Shown one piece after another: positions 52,215 through 63,966 of a DNA stretch of 64,000 bases. Every line of letters starts with the position of its first letter. The stretch's first letter is position 1. This DNA comes from Halodesulfovibrio sp. MK-HDV (GTDB lineage Bacteria > Desulfobacterota > Desulfovibrionia > Desulfovibrionales > Desulfovibrionaceae), in the NCBI RefSeq assembly GCF_009914765.1, contig NZ_WYDS01000018.1, forward strand, positions 40,812-104,811, given 5' to 3'. The notes below the pieces were generated by a model. It had not been told where the DNA came from. It ran no database searches and saw only the letters and a list, made by a program, of their open reading frames with translations. The position numbers and the translations under genes are program-made.

Positions 52215-52249
52215 TTAGTACTACGCAGTAGCCACTAGCGTTATCCATA

Positions 52250-52282
52250 ATATCCAGAGAACAACGCTTGTTCTCTGGATAT
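52250..52282 (+). promoter_or_regulatory. Perfect 15-base hairpin within the structural operon
   Basis: Arms ATATCCAGAGAACAA (52250-52264) and TTGTTCTCTGGATAT (52268-52282) are perfectly complementary around CGC. It lies between the decoration gene and the tail-tube gene. There is no T-run after it, so it is unlikely to be a plain terminator; it may be an RNA processing or stability element between head and tail genes. Confidence 0.75.
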
Positions 52283-52309
52283 TTGAGGATGTTAGAACAG
52301 GGAGTTTGT

Positions 52310-52870
52310 ATGAGATCAGCAGTGTCCATTTGTAACAAGGGGTTACAGTTTGTTGGTGGTAGCCCGATTGTTTCACTGGAAGAAAAAACACGCGGGGCAG
52401 AACTGTGCAACCAACTATATGCCGAAGTGTGTGATGAGTTGCTTGAAGCACATCACTGGAGTTTCGCAACTCGTTATGTGCAGTTACCTAAATTATTAGA
52501 AGCCCCGCCGTTTGATTTTGCCTGTGCCTACCAGCTGCCGGCTGATTGCATTGGTGTGCGGCAGTTGCAGGATAGTAAGCCTTTTGAAGTAGTGGAAGGT
52601 AGAGTCTTGTACACAGACAGTAATCCGGCAAAGGCCATAATTACAGTACGGGTGACTGATCCGGCACAATACCCTGCCATGTTCGTAGAAGTGTTGGCGC
52701 GAAAGCTTGCTGCCGAATTGGCTGTGCCTTTAATGAACAGTACAAAGCTTGAAAAAACGATGTACAGCAAATTTACACAATCTTTTGCCCGGGCTGCTGC
52801 AGTGGACGGAGCGGAAGGTGTGCAGCAGGTTGACGAATCGGATGGTTGGCTTCAGGCCAGAGTCAATTAA
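52310..52870 (+). CDS. Tail tubular protein A-like (T7 gp11) adaptor
   Basis: A 186-residue adaptor that sits on the connector and joins the short tail. Family traits are VSICNKGLQFVGGSPIVSLEEKTRGAELCNQLYAEVCDELLEAHHWSFAT near the start, the CAYQLPADCIGV segment, and a helical C-terminus. The ATG at 52310 is preceded by GGGAG; upstream in-frame starts at 52268 and 52289 fall in the hairpin region and are rejected. Confidence 0.85.
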   Translation: MRSAVSICNKGLQFVGGSPIVSLEEKTRGAELCNQLYAEVCDELLEAHHWSFATRYVQLPKLLEAPPFDFACAYQLPADCIGVRQLQDSKPFEVVEGRVLYTDSNPAKAIITVRVTDPAQYPAMFVEVLARKLAAELAVPLMNSTKLEKTMYSKFTQSFARAAAVDGAEGVQQVDESDGWLQARVN

Positions 52871-52918
52871 TACGATTTGGAAATGAGTAACGAGGCGGCA
52901 GGGTAACAGGAGAAAATA

Positions 52919-54979
52919 ATGAGTGCGGTAACTGTAATACAGAATAATTTTAACGGGGGTGAACTTTCTCCGTTTATGGGAGCGCGAACAGATCAAGTTC
53001 GGTACGGCAATGGATGTAAGAAGTTACATAATATGATGGTGCTCCCTCATGGGCCTGCTTCGAGGCGTCCTGGGTTTCAGTTTCTAGGAAAGTGCCGCGA
53101 AAGTGGTACTGCACGAGTCCGGCTTATTCCATTTTTATTTAATGTAGATCAGACATACGTTCTTGAGTTTGGAAACAACTATATGCGGGTATGGAAGGAC
53201 GGCGGACTGGTGGTTAATCTCACGGGGAGACCTGTCGAAGTATTAACTCCTTGGAGTAGTGATGTCCTTGACTCACTTTCTGTGTGCCAATCTGCTGATG
53301 TACTCTTCGTCGTAAGCAGTTCTTGTCCTCCCTACAAAGTATCCCGAACAGGGCACGATACATGGCGTATAGAAAAGATTGCTTTGGGTAGCAGGATGAA
53401 GCCGCCAACAGCTCTAGCTGCGGAGATTACAGGTACCGCTTCAAGGGAATATTCGTATGTTATTACTGCCATTGATCCATTTACTCGTGAAGAAAGCGAA
53501 CCATCTACTGATGTAACAGTTCAGGGGCCTGAAACTATCTCTGTTACAGCAACCATCAAGCTTACATGGAAATCAGAGCACGATGACGCTGTCTATGCTG
53601 TGTACAAATGTTGGAATGAGTCTGGAAAGCTGGGGTTTGTGGGACATGCATCGAGTAAGCAATGGGTAGATAGAGGTGTTACACCAGATTTTTCTGAAGG
53701 TGTTCCTGTTCATCGTGCCATGTTTAACAACGAAGATGAATATCCCAGTTGTGTGCAGTTTTATCAGCAGCGACTGTGCTTTGCAGCAACAAACAAACAG
53801 CCACAGACAATCTGGATGAGTCGCTCCGGCAGCTATGATAATTTTAATATTTCTGATCCTTTGCGTGATGATGACAGCATTGCAGCTACCATTGCCGCAG
53901 AACGGGTGAACAAAATCGAATGGATGATTCCGGGAAGGCATCTTGTTTTGGGTACTGCCGGTAGTGAGTGGCGTTTGAGTGGTGGGGACAACAAGGCTAT
54001 AACACCTAGTTCCATTAAATTTGAGCGGCAAAGTGTTATCGGGACAGCAGCGCTACCTCCTCTTATTATTGGAGAGAATATTCTCTTTTTACAACAAGGT
54101 GGGAAGGTTATTCGAGAGCTCCAGTATTCACTGCAAAAAGATGGGTACATGGGAACGGAGCTTTCAATCCTTTCCGAACATTTGCTCAAGAATAATCCAG
54201 TGGTGTCGTGGGCGTATCAGCAGGAACCATATTCCATTGTATGGTGCGTGTTGGCTGACGGCTCACTGGTCGCGGTAACTTATGAACGCGAGCATGACGT
54301 TGTAGGATGGCATAAACATTCGTCTGACGGGCATTTTGAATCAGTGACTTGTATTCACGGAGATGCCGGAGATGAGTTGTGGTGTGTTGTTAAACGGGAA
54401 ATTAACGGTGAAGAAATACGGTATATTGAAAGGCTGTCTTCCTATGGTGTTAACAGCATAGAGGATCAATTTTTTGTAGATTCAGGCATAAGCTACCGTG
54501 GAGAGAGCACTGACACGTTCTCAGGATTAGATCATCTTGAGGGCAAAACAGTTCAAGTTCTTGCAGACGGATTTGTGATGCCATCTCAAGTTGTGTCTGA
54601 GGGAAAAATAACGTTGCCACATGCAGCATCTGTTGTGCATGCAGGCCTGCAATATATATCTGAGCTCATCCCTACAGAACAGGACGTGCCGTTGACGAAC
54701 GGAAGTAGCAAAGGAAAAACGCGTCGGATCAATAGAATGTGTTTGCACGTGCATGAAACAGCAGGACTTAGTGTCGGAGTCGGCAATATCGTTCCAAGGC
54801 AGGTCGTACTACGGGATGATGCCGGACTTGATGTTCCATCTTCTTTGTATAGCGGTGAAAAGATTGTTGAGATTAATGGCGGGTATGAAATGCAATCAAA
54901 TATAGTTTTCAGGCAGGAGGAACCGCTTCCTGTGACGTTACTTTCATACTCCATGCAGATTGAGATAGGTGAGCGATGA
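52919..54979 (+). CDS. Tail tubular protein B-like (T7 gp12) nozzle
   Basis: A 686-residue nozzle protein of the short tail. The N-terminus QNNFNGGELSPFMGARTDQVRYGNGCKKL with MMVLPHGPASRRPGFQF is a hallmark of this group; the rest is mainly beta, with repeats such as YVLEFGNNYMRVW and PSCVQFYQQRLCFAATNKQPQTIWMSRSG. It is about the length of related podovirus nozzles. AGGAG precedes the ATG and the stop overlaps the next gene as ATGA. Confidence 0.88.
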   Translation: MSAVTVIQNNFNGGELSPFMGARTDQVRYGNGCKKLHNMMVLPHGPASRRPGFQFLGKCRESGTARVRLIPFLFNVDQTYVLEFGNNYMRVWKDGGLVVNLTGRPVEVLTPWSSDVLDSLSVCQSADVLFVVSSSCPPYKVSRTGHDTWRIEKIALGSRMKPPTALAAEITGTASREYSYVITAIDPFTREESEPSTDVTVQGPETISVTATIKLTWKSEHDDAVYAVYKCWNESGKLGFVGHASSKQWVDRGVTPDFSEGVPVHRAMFNNEDEYPSCVQFYQQRLCFAATNKQPQTIWMSRSGSYDNFNISDPLRDDDSIAATIAAERVNKIEWMIPGRHLVLGTAGSEWRLSGGDNKAITPSSIKFERQSVIGTAALPPLIIGENILFLQQGGKVIRELQYSLQKDGYMGTELSILSEHLLKNNPVVSWAYQQEPYSIVWCVLADGSLVAVTYEREHDVVGWHKHSSDGHFESVTCIHGDAGDELWCVVKREINGEEIRYIERLSSYGVNSIEDQFFVDSGISYRGESTDTFSGLDHLEGKTVQVLADGFVMPSQVVSEGKITLPHAASVVHAGLQYISELIPTEQDVPLTNGSSKGKTRRINRMCLHVHETAGLSVGVGNIVPRQVVLRDDAGLDVPSSLYSGEKIVEINGGYEMQSNIVFRQEEPLPVTLLSYSMQIEIGER

Positions 54980-55446
54980 TTGTTCGCAAAGCAAGTGTTG
55001 AAGATGCCGTTGCGTTGCAAGGTCGCCTGCGGCAGCAGGATTATAATGAAGTATGGGCAGCGCATGGGCTTGATCCTGATGAGGTGCTTGTGGCGTGTGC
55101 CCAATATTCGACAATGCTCTGGTGTGCAAAAATAGATGAAACCGTTGCGGCGGTCTTCGGTGTGGCTCCTTCAATGGAAAATGAGGGAGAGGGGCAGCCG
55201 TGGATGCTGGGAGCTGATGAGATTTGTTCAGACCCTCGAGTCTTCTTTCGCTGGCCGCTGGAAATTCTTCCTCTGATGCATAATGTATTCCCTGTGCTTC
55301 GTAATAAGGTTGATGCACGCAATAAAAAATCTATTCAATGGCTTTGCCGGATGGGATTTTCTATGGCGCAGAATACTGTGCCGTACGGACCATTTTCGAT
55401 GCCGTTTTATGAGTTTTATAAGGAGGAGTTAGTATGTGCTCATTAG
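54976..55446 (+). CDS. gp13-like acetyltransferase-fold phage protein
   Basis: A 156-residue protein resembling T7 gp13-type proteins (DUF2833), which have a GNAT-like fold. It opens with VRKASVEDAVALQGRLRQQD, has a central strand TVAAVFGVAPS and WMLGADEICSDPRVFFRWP, and ends with IQWLCRMGFSMAQNTVPYGP. The role in assembly is not well defined. It overlaps both neighbours (four bases with the nozzle gene, 13 with the next), so it is translated in a coupled series. Confidence 0.72.
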   Translation: MIVRKASVEDAVALQGRLRQQDYNEVWAAHGLDPDEVLVACAQYSTMLWCAKIDETVAAVFGVAPSMENEGEGQPWMLGADEICSDPRVFFRWPLEILPLMHNVFPVLRNKVDARNKKSIQWLCRMGFSMAQNTVPYGPFSMPFYEFYKEELVCAH

Positions 55447-55931
55447 GAGTTGCAAGTTTACTATTGGCCACAGCAAGTGCAGCCGCTGCAAATAACCAGA
55501 GTAGCGGAAGCATTAAGACAACTGGGGCCGTTGCAAATACAGCACCGATAGATGCGTATGCTGCACGGCAAAAAGCTGATCATGCACGTGCTGAAGGTGA
55601 CCGCAAAATTAATCAGGAACGTCGTAAATATCTTCAGTCTGAAGGACGCACCCAAAGTACTTTTGCTGCAAACGGTGTTTCGCTTGCGTCGGGGAGTGCC
55701 ATTGATTTGCTGGTGAACAACAGAGCTATCGCCAAGGAACAGATGAGCGATATTCGTTATGAAAGTGATATGACAGCGTGGGAATATGATATGAGCAGAA
55801 CAAAAGCGGAGTCTCGTAGCCTTATTCCCACCCAAGATTATAGTCGGGAATCTTGGTCAGATACGCTTACTAATCCGGTGTTTGTTATCGGTACCGCGCA
55901 AAAAGCTATTTCTCTTTTTGGCAGGGAGTAG
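55434..55931 (+). CDS. Internal virion protein (T7 gp14-like)
   Basis: A 165-residue protein. The N-terminus is hydrophobic and Ala-rich (GVASLLLATASAAAANN), followed by a long charged helix with ADHARAEGDRKINQERRKYLQ, and FAANGVSLASGSAIDLLVNNR, a motif shared by gp14-like core proteins that are ejected into the host envelope. Position after the gp13-like gene also fits the T7 order. It overlaps the previous gene; AAGGAGGAG is just upstream. Confidence 0.75.
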   Translation: MCSLGVASLLLATASAAAANNQSSGSIKTTGAVANTAPIDAYAARQKADHARAEGDRKINQERRKYLQSEGRTQSTFAANGVSLASGSAIDLLVNNRAIAKEQMSDIRYESDMTAWEYDMSRTKAESRSLIPTQDYSRESWSDTLTNPVFVIGTAQKAISLFGRE

Positions 55932-55936
55932 CCGGA

Positions 55937-57301
55937 ATGCTTATTGAAGATAAAAAAGCGATGCCGGAGGATTCTGTCGAAGCGTTGGGTGCCTTGGAAC
56001 GAATTTTAACTGCCGAACAGGAACTTCGTGCCGGAGCTGATCAAAATGGCAATGCAACAGCCTCGGAAGTTCTTCTCAAGGCTGTCTCCGGTGGAAACGA
56101 GATTTCCAGAGGTGCTGTTGCTTCTCAGTTAATAGGTAGTGCTTTGTTGCATTCTCAGTCTGACCAGTTTGCTCAAAAAAAACAGATTATTGAGCAGGCT
56201 CAGCAGTTGTGCAGCAAACGTCTTCAAGGTCTTTGTGATGATGCAAAGGTACTCGGACGAGCCTATGCAACAGCAAGTGAATCAAAGAGTGATGAGCAGT
56301 CACAAAAAAGCATGTTGGATTCCTTGAGTGAATTACAAGAAAAGATGTCGCAGACAGAGGAGCTTGCATGGATAATTCAGGGAGAGAACAGTAAAGCGAA
56401 CGTTAGACAAAAGCGCTTGAATACTTCTGCATTGGTATGCAGCTTTTTGTCAGAGGTGGTAATCTGCAACCCTGCCGTTGGTTCTCTTTTACTCAAAAAG
56501 CGCGTTGACTTGCTAGTAAAAGCGGACGCAGAGCTTCTTGCAGATATTCTACTTCGTAGCGCGAGTGAGAAGGCTTATAAAGCTGTATCTCGAAAAATTG
56601 AGTCTGATGATCCACAGCAACGTGTGGAAGAGCTTTGCTCTCTTTGTCGCAACGCGTCTCCGGTTGTGCTGGAGATTTCAGATGAAAGTTATTCGCTTCT
56701 ATTGGAGCGCGTTGAGGCAGAGCGTGTTCAATATTTCCAGTTAGATCGAATGCTGACAGCGGTGAAACGCAGGAGTGCAGCACGAGAGTTGTGTGAGTCT
56801 TTGGGGAATGAAGATAGAGTGCAGGCGGTAACAATTCTTTTTAATTCCCAGTTGATTTCGGAAGATGAAAAGCAATACTTATTAAATGTAGTACGGCAGC
56901 CGCGGTGGGAAACAAATTCGTTAAAATTTATTGAAGCTTTTGCTCTAGCTATTGAGTGCGAACGTGCTGCAGAACCGTATTGCATTTTTCCGGAAGCAGA
57001 GTTGTCTCCATATGATGCATTGTTGCTGTATGATGTTCTTGGAGAGTATTCTCCAAAGACACAATTCGAAAATGAACAGCTATTAAATGTATTGAATCAG
57101 TTTTTGTTATTGAAAAATGAAAATAGAAAGTCATTATTGTTCATAAAAAAAAGGAACACTGAGGTTGTCTCTGACAAGAATAGAGATATTCCAGATATGA
57201 CACTGTTTCGCTATGCATTGCATGAAGTTATTTCTGCACGAAAAGAGAATGGTGATGTATTAAACACTATACATGCAATTAAAAAAGAAGTGGTTGAGTA
57301 A
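55937..57301 (+). CDS. Unknown large protein in the gp15 position
   Basis: I do not recognise this 454-residue protein. It is almost entirely helical, acidic and soluble, with a coiled-coil stretch near 80-150 (KKQIIEQAQQLCSKRLQGLC, then SQKSMLDSLSELQEKM) and no membrane segment or enzyme motif. It follows the gp14-like gene where T7 has gp15 and gp16, the internal core and transglycosylase; no such large genes exist here. It may be a reduced internal virion protein. GGGAG lies upstream. AT content rises towards the 3' end. It is the last gene of the operon. Confidence 0.6.
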   Translation: MLIEDKKAMPEDSVEALGALERILTAEQELRAGADQNGNATASEVLLKAVSGGNEISRGAVASQLIGSALLHSQSDQFAQKKQIIEQAQQLCSKRLQGLCDDAKVLGRAYATASESKSDEQSQKSMLDSLSELQEKMSQTEELAWIIQGENSKANVRQKRLNTSALVCSFLSEVVICNPAVGSLLLKKRVDLLVKADAELLADILLRSASEKAYKAVSRKIESDDPQQRVEELCSLCRNASPVVLEISDESYSLLLERVEAERVQYFQLDRMLTAVKRRSAARELCESLGNEDRVQAVTILFNSQLISEDEKQYLLNVVRQPRWETNSLKFIEAFALAIECERAAEPYCIFPEAELSPYDALLLYDVLGEYSPKTQFENEQLLNVLNQFLLLKNENRKSLLFIKKRNTEVVSDKNRDIPDMTLFRYALHEVISARKENGDVLNTIHAIKKEVVE

Positions 57302-57523
57302 ACTTTCTTGTATCAACATGTAAAAACATGTTTAAATGATGTTGAAAAAATACAACATATAACGAAGCTAACCGTTTTTGTATAATAAACTGGATAAACT
57401 CTAGTAAATTTATATAGAAATACTAGAACGAAACATGTGGCTACTGTTTAATGAAACTACACAATATAATGGAGCTTACACTTTTCTTTGTTATCCTATT
57501 CTTTCTAAGGGATAGGAGTTGTC
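57302..57523. other. AT-rich intergenic region with two hairpins
   Basis: About 220 bases at the end of the structural operon. AACATG (57315-57320) / CATGTT (57327-57332) and ATGTTG (57339-57344) / CAACAT (57353-57358) form two small hairpins in tandem; neither has a strong T-run. Confidence 0.4.
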
Positions 57524-58015
57524 GTGTATCAACAAGTAAAGTGTGTTCAACAGAAGAGTCTTAGGTCATGTGGTCGGAGTGGAAGCGTGTATGAATTTAA
57601 TTCCCGTTTGCAAGATATAATGCAAGTTCAATACGGTATAGAGACCGCTTTGCTGGAATCGGTGGTCAGGAATGCCACTGGCGAGGGTATTGGACGCCTG
57701 CACGAACTGGTATCGGCGCAGAAAACCGTGTTGCATTCAGATATGGAAACAAAACTTGTATTACGCAGCTTTTATGAAGAGCTATTCACTTTGGCTTCGA
57801 ACTGTATGCTGTCTATGCTTTCAGTACAGCTGATCCCGATGTTTGAAGAAGGTCGGGAGTTGTATATGGCAGTCGCATTTAATCGTAAAACGCTCTATGA
57901 ACATAATAAAAAGCTCGTCTTTTGCATTGAAGAGCTTGATGAGGTAGGAGCCTGTGCCGCATTGCGCGGCCAGTTATTACGGATGGGAACGTATTATTCT
58001 GTCTACCTTAATTGA
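57524..58015 (+). CDS. FCD-domain (GntR effector-type) protein without a DNA-binding domain
   Basis: A 163-residue helical protein that resembles the ligand-binding FCD domain of GntR regulators: IETALLESVVRNATGEGI, SFYEELFTLASNCMLSMLSVQL where D-x-x-FH-x-x-(I/L)A-x-A-x-N is expected, and YEHNKKLVFCIEELDEVGACAALRGQLLRM in place of the EH-x-x-I/L-x-A-I motif. The usual metal-binding D and first H are not conserved (YEEL in place of FHxxI). There is no winged helix upstream in any frame. The start is GTG at 57524, five bases after AGGAG. It could be a remnant of a regulator or an independent ligand sensor. Confidence 0.55.
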   Translation: MYQQVKCVQQKSLRSCGRSGSVYEFNSRLQDIMQVQYGIETALLESVVRNATGEGIGRLHELVSAQKTVLHSDMETKLVLRSFYEELFTLASNCMLSMLSVQLIPMFEEGRELYMAVAFNRKTLYEHNKKLVFCIEELDEVGACAALRGQLLRMGTYYSVYLN

Positions 58016-58020
58016 CACAA

Positions 58021-58045
58021 AAAAAGCCGCATTATGCGGCTTTTT
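58021..58045. terminator. Bidirectional terminator
   Basis: Arms AAAAAGCCGCA and TGCGGCTTTTT around TTA, A-run left and T-run right. Serves the FCD gene and the convergent tetR-type gene. Confidence 0.93.
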
Positions 58046-58114
58046 TTTATGTACTCTACAGCAGAAATATTCGTGCGGAAGTTGCGCGTTTGCTGTGAGT
58101 ATGTGCAGGCTGTT

Positions 58115-58693
58115 CTAGCAAAGAATTTTTTTGAAATTCCGTAAAACAGTCTTGAGCATGTTGTCAGATGGCTCAATAAAGCCAAAATGCATGCCGCGAA
58201 CAAGACCGACCATAGTAGCCATGAGCATGTCCGCTGTTTCCTGAGCATCAATATCCGCAATAATTGAACCGTCAAGCTTGCCTTCGTCAATAGAGTCACA
58301 AAGGTAGCCAGTAACGTATGCGTAGATTTCTTTGATCTGAATAAAGAAGTCTTCACTGTTACCACAGTAACGGGTTGGAGCATCGCGGAAGATAAGAGAG
58401 AATTCCATGTGGTTCTTTTTTACGAAGACGTAAAAAGACTTTATTACGGATTCTACTTTTTCGAGTGCATTTTCCGGCTCGCGAACTTCAAGATATTTTT
58501 CAATATCTTCAATGAGCTGGTTTTTTACATTCGTGATGAGTGTAAGAAAGATATCATCTTTAGTACGGAAGTGGCGGAAGATTGTTCCTTCTGCAACACC
58601 AGCTTCTTTGGCGAGAAGACTGGTAGGTGTGTTACTAAATCCACGTTCAGCAAAAAGACGTGCAGCAGTATCAAGAATAATATCGCGTTTCAT
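58115..58693 (-). CDS. TetR family transcriptional regulator
   Basis: A 192-residue dimeric repressor. The N-terminal 50 residues carry the TetR helix-turn-helix: DIILDTAARLFAERGFSNTPTSLLAKEAGVAEGTIFRHF. The remainder is the helical ligand domain (KNQLIEDIEKYLEVREPEN to the C-terminus), with no recognisable ligand signature; its form is like repressors of fatty-acid or multidrug genes. GAGG precedes the ATG. It lies 185 bases downstream of the hybrid kinase on the same strand. Confidence 0.92.
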   Translation of the reverse strand: MKRDIILDTAARLFAERGFSNTPTSLLAKEAGVAEGTIFRHFRTKDDIFLTLITNVKNQLIEDIEKYLEVREPENALEKVESVIKSFYVFVKKNHMEFSLIFRDAPTRYCGNSEDFFIQIKEIYAYVTGYLCDSIDEGKLDGSIIADIDAQETADMLMATMVGLVRGMHFGFIEPSDNMLKTVLRNFKKILC

Positions 58694-58878
58694 GGTAGCC
58701 TCATACCTTTATTTGGCAGTATGCAAATCAGTTGTGCCAGTGGGTACTCGCACAGGTGAGAGGGGATAACTCGATACTGTGAGGCTGTCAACGGATTGAA
58801 GCAGATAATCGGTGAAGGTTGCTATAATTTTTCCTACCTTAGAGTAAACAGAGTACAGGCACGCGGCTCGGTCTTTTT
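58694..58878. other. Region between hybrid kinase and TetR genes
   Basis: 185 bases with no clear gene or terminator; it should hold the tetR-type promoter. Confidence 0.35.
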
Positions 58879-62622
<3,744 letters not shown>

Positions 62623-62703
62623 ATAGTTCACCGTTATATTTATCTGAGTTGCTAGATGTAGCGACCATAGAACGATGGTAAATAAATGTCCATAATTCAA
62701 AAG

Positions 62704-62737
62704 AAAAACGCCGTTAGCGGTTGCTAACAGCGTTTTT
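62704..62737. terminator. Intrinsic terminator between TPR and kinase genes
   Basis: AAAAACGC plus GTTAGC pair with GCTAAC plus GCGTTTTT, with one mismatch bulge, loop GGTT. It ends the TPR gene transcript. Confidence 0.88.
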
Positions 62738-62751
62738 CGTCGGAGAAAATA

Positions 62752-63381
62752 TTATTTTCTATGTGCGTCAATAAACTCTTTAAGCGGCTGGCCTTGAGGA
62801 GTTTTTGCAGATGGGTTGGAGGCAAGCAGCTCTTCCCATGCAACAATTCCTTTTTCTTTTTGTTTCAAGTCATGCACGTAAACGACCCCTTTATTAAAAA
62901 GGGCATTTGCATGTATCGGGTCAATCTTCAGCGCGTTGTTGTAACTTTCGATGGCCTTTTGATATTGACCGGCGCGCCGGTACATCGTGCCAAGGTCTGT
63001 CCATACATCAGCTGATGAGTCGTCAAGTGCAAGGGCTTTGTTGTAGGCGGTTATAGCATTTTCAGGGCGGTTGGCATCATAGTAGGCGTTACCAAGTTGT
63101 TGCCATGCGCTAACGTTATCAGGTTCATTGCGAGTCAAACGTTCAAGGTCAATAATCTTTGATGCTTGAGCCTGTGAGACTTGAGGTTGCTTTGGCTGTG
63201 TTTGTTGGACTGCTCTTGTCTGTTGTGCAGGGGGTTGAGCAGAGTATATGACTGTAAGCAAGTTTCCAAGGAACACCCCGAGACAGAGGGCAAAGGCCAC
63301 ACACATAATGGTTGTGCTTTTCTTTACGTATATACCTTTTTCAAATTCTAGCCTCAGGCGTTCAGCTTCGCGCTTTGTCAT
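62752..63381 (-). CDS. Membrane-anchored TPR protein
   Basis: A 209-residue protein with one transmembrane segment near the N-terminus (MCVAFALCLGVFLGNLLTVI, about 26-45), a Gln/Pro-rich linker, and three tetratricopeptide repeats (about 85-190: VSAWQQLGNAYYDANRPENA, SADVWTDLGTMYRRAGQYQK, HANALFNKGVVYVHDLKQKE). It is probably periplasmic-facing and mediates protein contacts. The C-terminal AWEELLASNP resembles the closing unit seen in CycH-like assembly factors, but that is only suggestive. AGGACGG lies upstream of the ATG. Confidence 0.85.
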   Translation of the reverse strand: MTKREAERLRLEFEKGIYVKKSTTIMCVAFALCLGVFLGNLLTVIYSAQPPAQQTRAVQQTQPKQPQVSQAQASKIIDLERLTRNEPDNVSAWQQLGNAYYDANRPENAITAYNKALALDDSSADVWTDLGTMYRRAGQYQKAIESYNNALKIDPIHANALFNKGVVYVHDLKQKEKGIVAWEELLASNPSAKTPQGQPLKEFIDAHRK

Positions 63382-63966
63382 AGAAAAGATCCGTCCTATA
63401 TAATGTTATGATTTGAGAGCCAGTATGAATTGGTACCAATACCTAGAATACATAGCAATAAAAGGTACTGTAAAAATTATATACATAATTTATTAATATA
63501 CTGAATTTATTACATGAAAAAAAGACACGCATTATGCCATGTATAAGATTCTCAGAAAAACATAGTTTTACGTTGACGGGGAAGTGTCATTTACGTAGAA
63601 GCTTTCTGACGTTGCGACACAAAGCAGCGTTTGCTCATTTATAGCTAAGTTTCTTGTTCCAAACCTGATTTTAGATGTTTTGAAAAAAACTTTTAAAAAG
63701 GGTTTGACAGCGAGCGGAGTAAAGCCTAAACCCTTTTCCACGCCGCGAAACAAGGTTTGTCGCACAACGGAAGAAATTAAATTTCAGAAAGTTGTTGACA
63801 GCTTAGCGGCCGGGTGGCATAAACGCCAACTCGACACAAGGCTTATTAGCCGAGTGGAGCTTTTACTAAAAAGCTCTTTGACAATTAAATAGCGAATCGG
63901 ATTGATTTAGAGATCAGCTAGCGTTGTTCGTTGCTTCGGTAACGGACAATTCAATACAGAATTATT
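63382..63966 (+). promoter_or_regulatory. rRNA operon upstream region with tandem promoters
   Basis: A gene-free stretch of about 585 bases before the 16S gene. Two TTGACA -35 elements occur at 63704-63709 and 63795-63800; each is followed after 17 bases by a weak -10 (TAAACC at 63727-63732 and CATAAA at 63818-63823). Tandem promoters are usual for rrn operons. The left part also contains the minus-strand promoter for the TPR gene. Confidence 0.65.
63857..63883 (+). promoter_or_regulatory. rRNA antitermination site (boxB-like hairpin and boxA)
   Basis: GAGCTTTT (63857-63864) and AAAAGCTC (63869-63876) form a hairpin, overlapping GCTCTTTGACA (63873-63883), which matches rrn boxA (TGCTCTTTAACA). 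These recruit Nus factors to prevent early termination in rRNA genes. Confidence 0.8.

Larger units (their letters stand above)
47663..57301 (+). mobile_element. Phage-derived head-tail gene cluster (podovirus type)
   Basis: Ten adjacent plus-strand genes form a T7-like virion assembly series: small head protein, connector, unknown, scaffold, capsid, decoration, tail tube A, tail tube B, gp13-like, gp14-like and an unknown large protein. Spacing is tight, several pairs overlap, and every gene is open. The matching large terminase is at 40507-42033. I see no integrase, repressor, replication, holin, endolysin, large internal transglycosylase or tail-fibre gene, and no flanking attachment repeats. 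It may be a defective prophage or a domesticated particle system. Confidence 0.8.

Noticed and set aside
40278..58020. Attachment-site repeats flanking the phage-like region
   Set aside because: I could not find direct repeats at the two ends, nor a tRNA gene next to either end, so no integration boundaries are claimed.
63568..63765. 65-residue minus-strand frame before the rRNA gene
   Set aside because: It has no ribosome binding site, overlaps the rrn promoters and has no recognisable features.
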